Positions 61,811 through 64,000 of a stretch of 64,000 nucleotides of DNA are shown here, in pieces. This DNA comes from Chloroflexota bacterium (lineage in GTDB: Bacteria > Chloroflexota > UBA11872), in assembly GCA_022824495.1 (NCBI GenBank), contig JAJDZU010000006.1, positions 62,001-126,000 on the forward strand, written 5' to 3'. Position numbers and translations under genes: made by a program. Position 1 is the stretch's first letter. The number at the start of each line of letters is the position of its first letter. Under the pieces are notes generated by a model, which was not told the origin of the DNA, made no database searches, and saw only the letters and a list, made by a program, of their open reading frames with translations.

Positions 61811-62644
61811 ATGTCCAAGCCTGGCGCCGGTCGCGTTTGGGTTGGTACGGCCAACTGGTCGGACCACACGGGGTTCTATCCGCGGGGGACGAAGGCGGGG
61901 GAGCGGTTGGCGTACTACGCGTCGCGGCTGCGGGTGGTGGAAGTGAACGCCAGCTTCTATCGGCGTATCGATCCCGGCGTCTATGCGCAGTGGGCGAAGC
62001 AGACGCCGGACGCGTTCAGGTTCCTGGTCAAGGCGCATCGGGCGGTGGCGAACCGGCCGCGAGATTCGGGGTTGGCGGCCAAGTACATCAAGAACCAGTA
62101 CGACGGCGTGCAGCCGCTGCGGGAGGCGGGGAAGTTTGGCGGGTTCCTGGTGCAGTTGGGCGCGAACGTGCGACCCAAGAAGGCAACGTACGAGCACCTG
62201 GCCGCCCTGCGGGATGGATTGGGTGACGACCCGGTTGCAATTGAATTCCGGCACACGAGCTGGCTGGAGGGTGAACGTCGCGTCGAGACGTCGGAGCGGC
62301 TGCGGGCGCTTGGCCTGGCCATGGTGATTTCCGACGAGCCTCGCGCGGCGACCGCCGGGCTGCCAGAACCCGTGCGAGAACTGACGGCGCCAAACATTGC
62401 CTATTACCGCTTCATGGGACGCGACGATGCCGGCGAGGTCTCGGCTCGCGAGCGACGGGCGCTGCGGGCGGAGCACGTCTACACGGACGCCGAGATCGGT
62501 GAACTCGCGGACCTGGTTATGGCGCGGCATGGGCCGGAGACGGCCAGCTACGTGATCTTCTACAACAAGAAGGGTCCGAACCGGGTGGAGGCGGCGATGC
62601 GGATGGCCGCGGAGCTAGGGCGGCGGGGTAGCTCGGCCAGCTAG
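61811..62644 (+). CDS. DUF72 family protein (YecE-like)
   Basis: A 277-residue TIM-barrel-like protein. RVWVGTANWSDHTGFYP, VVEVNASFYR and YYRFMGRD, then YVIFYNKKGPNRVEAA are the conserved DUF72/YecE motifs. No enzymatic activity is established; the family is sometimes placed near DNA repair and uracil-related metabolism. ATG 61811 has AGGAGAC upstream. It overlaps the 3' end of the glycosyltransferase gene by four bases (convergent). Confidence 0.86.
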   Translation: MSKPGAGRVWVGTANWSDHTGFYPRGTKAGERLAYYASRLRVVEVNASFYRRIDPGVYAQWAKQTPDAFRFLVKAHRAVANRPRDSGLAAKYIKNQYDGVQPLREAGKFGGFLVQLGANVRPKKATYEHLAALRDGLGDDPVAIEFRHTSWLEGERRVETSERLRALGLAMVISDEPRAATAGLPEPVRELTAPNIAYYRFMGRDDAGEVSARERRALRAEHVYTDAEIGELADLVMARHGPETASYVIFYNKKGPNRVEAAMRMAAELGRRGSSAS

Positions 62645-63789
62645 CGACTGGTTGCGGCTGGCGACTGGGCGACTTCTCGCAGGACGTCGAGAAGCCGTTC
62701 GGCAGCGTGGCGCCAGGTGAACTTCTGAGCGCGTATTCGGCCGCGAGCCACAAGCTCGGCGCGGCGCTCGGTCTGGGTAACGACTCGTTCGATGGCTGAG
62801 GCGATGGCCCGCATGTCGGTCGGGTCGACCAGATCGGCGGCTCCGCCGGAGACTTCGGGCAGGGAGGTCGTGGTGGAGGCGATGACGGGGCAGCCGAGGG
62901 CCATGGCCTCCAGCGGCGGGTGGCCGAAGGTCTCGGCGAGGGAGACGTAGACCAGGGCGTCGGCCTGCTGGTACAGGGGGCCGATGCGATCGTGGGGGAC
63001 CGGGCCGAGGAGCTTCACGGCGTCGCCTACGCCTAGTTCCCCGGCCATGCGCCGCAGGTCGGCGGCGGTGAGATCGGCGTCGGCGCCGGCGATTTGCAGT
63101 TCGTGCGGAATCGCGTTGCGTCGGCGGAGCGAGGCGAAGGCTTGCAAGAGGCGCGGATAGTTCTTGTGGCCGTAGAGGGTGGAGACGGCGAGGAGGTAGG
63201 GGCGTTGGGTTCGGCGCGCAGGCGGCGGCTTGTCGAGCGCCTCGGCGATGTGCGGGGCAAGGCCGTGGGGGATGACGCGGAGGCGGGAAGGATCCAGGTC
63301 CAGCAAGCGGATCGCATCGTCGGCAGAGGCTGAGGATCCGGCGACGACGCGGTCGGCAGCGAGCAGCGCGCGACGGATCGCGGACTGCAAGTAGCGCCGT
63401 CGCAGCCAACCGAACTGTTGCGCGTGGGTGAAGCCCTGCAGGGAACGGAGCATGACGACGCGGGGTCGAGGACCTGCGACGGGCGCTACGTTGACGGTAT
63501 GCAGGGTGACGTCCGGACGGGTGCGACGGAGGGCGTGGGCGTAGGCGGTGTGCTGGTAGAGGATTCGGATGGGGCGAGTGCGGACGGCGGCGCGTTGCGG
63601 ATGGATCACGACGTTGGGGCGACCGGCGAGTTCGTCGAGGAAAGCGAAGGCCGGGCAGAAGACGTGCAAGGTTGAGCGAGGCGCCAAGTCCGCCAGCGCG
63701 GCGATGAGGTTGACGGTGGTGTGGCGCAGAGGGCCGGCGCCGGGCAGCAAGCCGGAGCCGGCGGCAACGGCGTCCACCGCAACTCGCAT
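62641..63789 (-). CDS. Glycosyltransferase family 4
   Basis: A 382-residue GT-B enzyme. GAGPLRHTTVNLIAAL opens the acceptor domain; the C-terminal donor domain has AVSTLYGHKNYPRLLQAF, ADALVYVSLAETFGHPPLEAMALGCPVIAS (the E-x7-E-type GT4 motif) and EVSGGAADLVDP. It transfers a nucleotide-activated sugar, likely to a surface polysaccharide or lipid. ATG 63789 is used as start; the frame extends 8 residues more. Convergent overlap of four bases with DUF72. Confidence 0.86.
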   Translation of the reverse strand: MRVAVDAVAAGSGLLPGAGPLRHTTVNLIAALADLAPRSTLHVFCPAFAFLDELAGRPNVVIHPQRAAVRTRPIRILYQHTAYAHALRRTRPDVTLHTVNVAPVAGPRPRVVMLRSLQGFTHAQQFGWLRRRYLQSAIRRALLAADRVVAGSSASADDAIRLLDLDPSRLRVIPHGLAPHIAEALDKPPPARRTQRPYLLAVSTLYGHKNYPRLLQAFASLRRRNAIPHELQIAGADADLTAADLRRMAGELGVGDAVKLLGPVPHDRIGPLYQQADALVYVSLAETFGHPPLEAMALGCPVIASTTTSLPEVSGGAADLVDPTDMRAIASAIERVVTQTERRAELVARGRIRAQKFTWRHAAERLLDVLREVAQSPAATSR

Positions 63790-63875
63790 GTCTAGCGACC
63801 GGACGGAGCCCATGGCTTCGCCCCCGCCCGTGCCTTGCGGCTGTCGGCGGGCGCCACGGCCGGGGTGCCGCGGCG

Positions 63876-64000
63876 CTACAAGCCGAGCAGCTTGCGGTAG
63901 CCCTGGATCGTGAAGTCGGGCGAGTCGGCGTAGGCCTTGCGCCGGGTTTCGTCGGCGATGACCTCGCGGGCGGCGTCGGCCACCTCGCCGGCGATTTCCG
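63876..64000 (-). CDS. Partial gene, C-terminal end only
   Basis: On the minus strand an open frame runs to the window edge and stops at TAG 63876-63878. The last 41 residues (VADAAREVIADETRR, then YRKLLGL) look like a genuine protein end. The rest is outside the window and the family cannot be decided. Confidence 0.55.
   Translation of the reverse strand, partial: EIAGEVADAAREVIADETRRKAYADSPDFTIQGYRKLLGL

Overview
The window is high-GC bacterial DNA (judged by eye, roughly two-thirds G+C) with densely packed genes on both strands. I infer a Chloroflexota bacterium, possibly close to the SAR202 lineage. The evidence is a Tat-exported sugar-binding lipoprotein with a Val/Glu/Lys repeat linker of the type common in Chloroflexota, many enolase-superfamily and Gfo/Idh/MocA paralogs, and a class II ribonucleotide reductase. 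No rRNA or single-copy phylogenetic marker settles this. Two exact copies of the ParB site parS, at 4.13 and 50.77 kb, suggest an origin-proximal chromosomal location.

Layout. 0-8.1 kb: catabolic block with two tandem solute-binding proteins (the first cut by the window edge), two Gfo/Idh/MocA oxidoreductases, an M20 peptidase and a Cys-type sulfatase. 8.3-16.5 kb: small hypothetical protein, GNAT, MDR dehydrogenase, mandelate racemase-type enzyme, coiled-coil proteins, aldo/keto reductase with a Gfo/Idh partner, twin small lipoproteins and an SDR. 16.6-18.2 kb: DUF418 and DUF5069. 18.7-23.3 kb: a lower-GC island with a large N6-adenine methyltransferase directly followed by a protein made of two HEPN-like repeats, next to an orphan VapB-like antitoxin. 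23.5-31 kb: a HIT protein interrupted by an interspersed repeat, two near-identical enolase-superfamily enzymes, and a heterodimeric ABC exporter whose second Walker A is altered.

32-33.3 kb: a truncated NYN nuclease gene behind a structured leader, and a NucS-like nuclease. 33.4-37.7 kb: housekeeping tig-clpP-clpX, tRNA-Leu(UAG) and superoxide dismutase. 37.8-45.3 kb: SIMPL protein, Gfo/Idh, KtrB-KtrA potassium uptake, and nrdJ with a small overlapping upstream gene. 45.4-51.8 kb: two ankyrin lipoproteins, an exported hydrolase, a TIM-barrel isomerase, a double GNAT and a class IV aminotransferase. 52-57.8 kb: a second accessory region with an AT-rich small gene, a nuclease/61-residue/Excalibur chain, a lactonase, and an ATPase plus TOPRIM (DUF4276) pair resembling split OLD/PARIS-type defence. 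57.9-64 kb: pckA, a creatininase-family hydrolase, an epimerase, DUF72, a GT4 glycosyltransferase and a partial gene.

The catabolic genes fit oxidation, dehydration and desulfation of sugar acids or sulfated polysaccharides, with gluconeogenesis through PckA; the substrates cannot be read from sequence. The strongest candidates for undescribed biology are the methyltransferase/HEPN-duplication operon, the ATPase-TOPRIM pair, the twin ankyrin lipoproteins with a shared N-terminal module, the twin small lipoproteins, and the short hairpin leader before the broken NYN gene.
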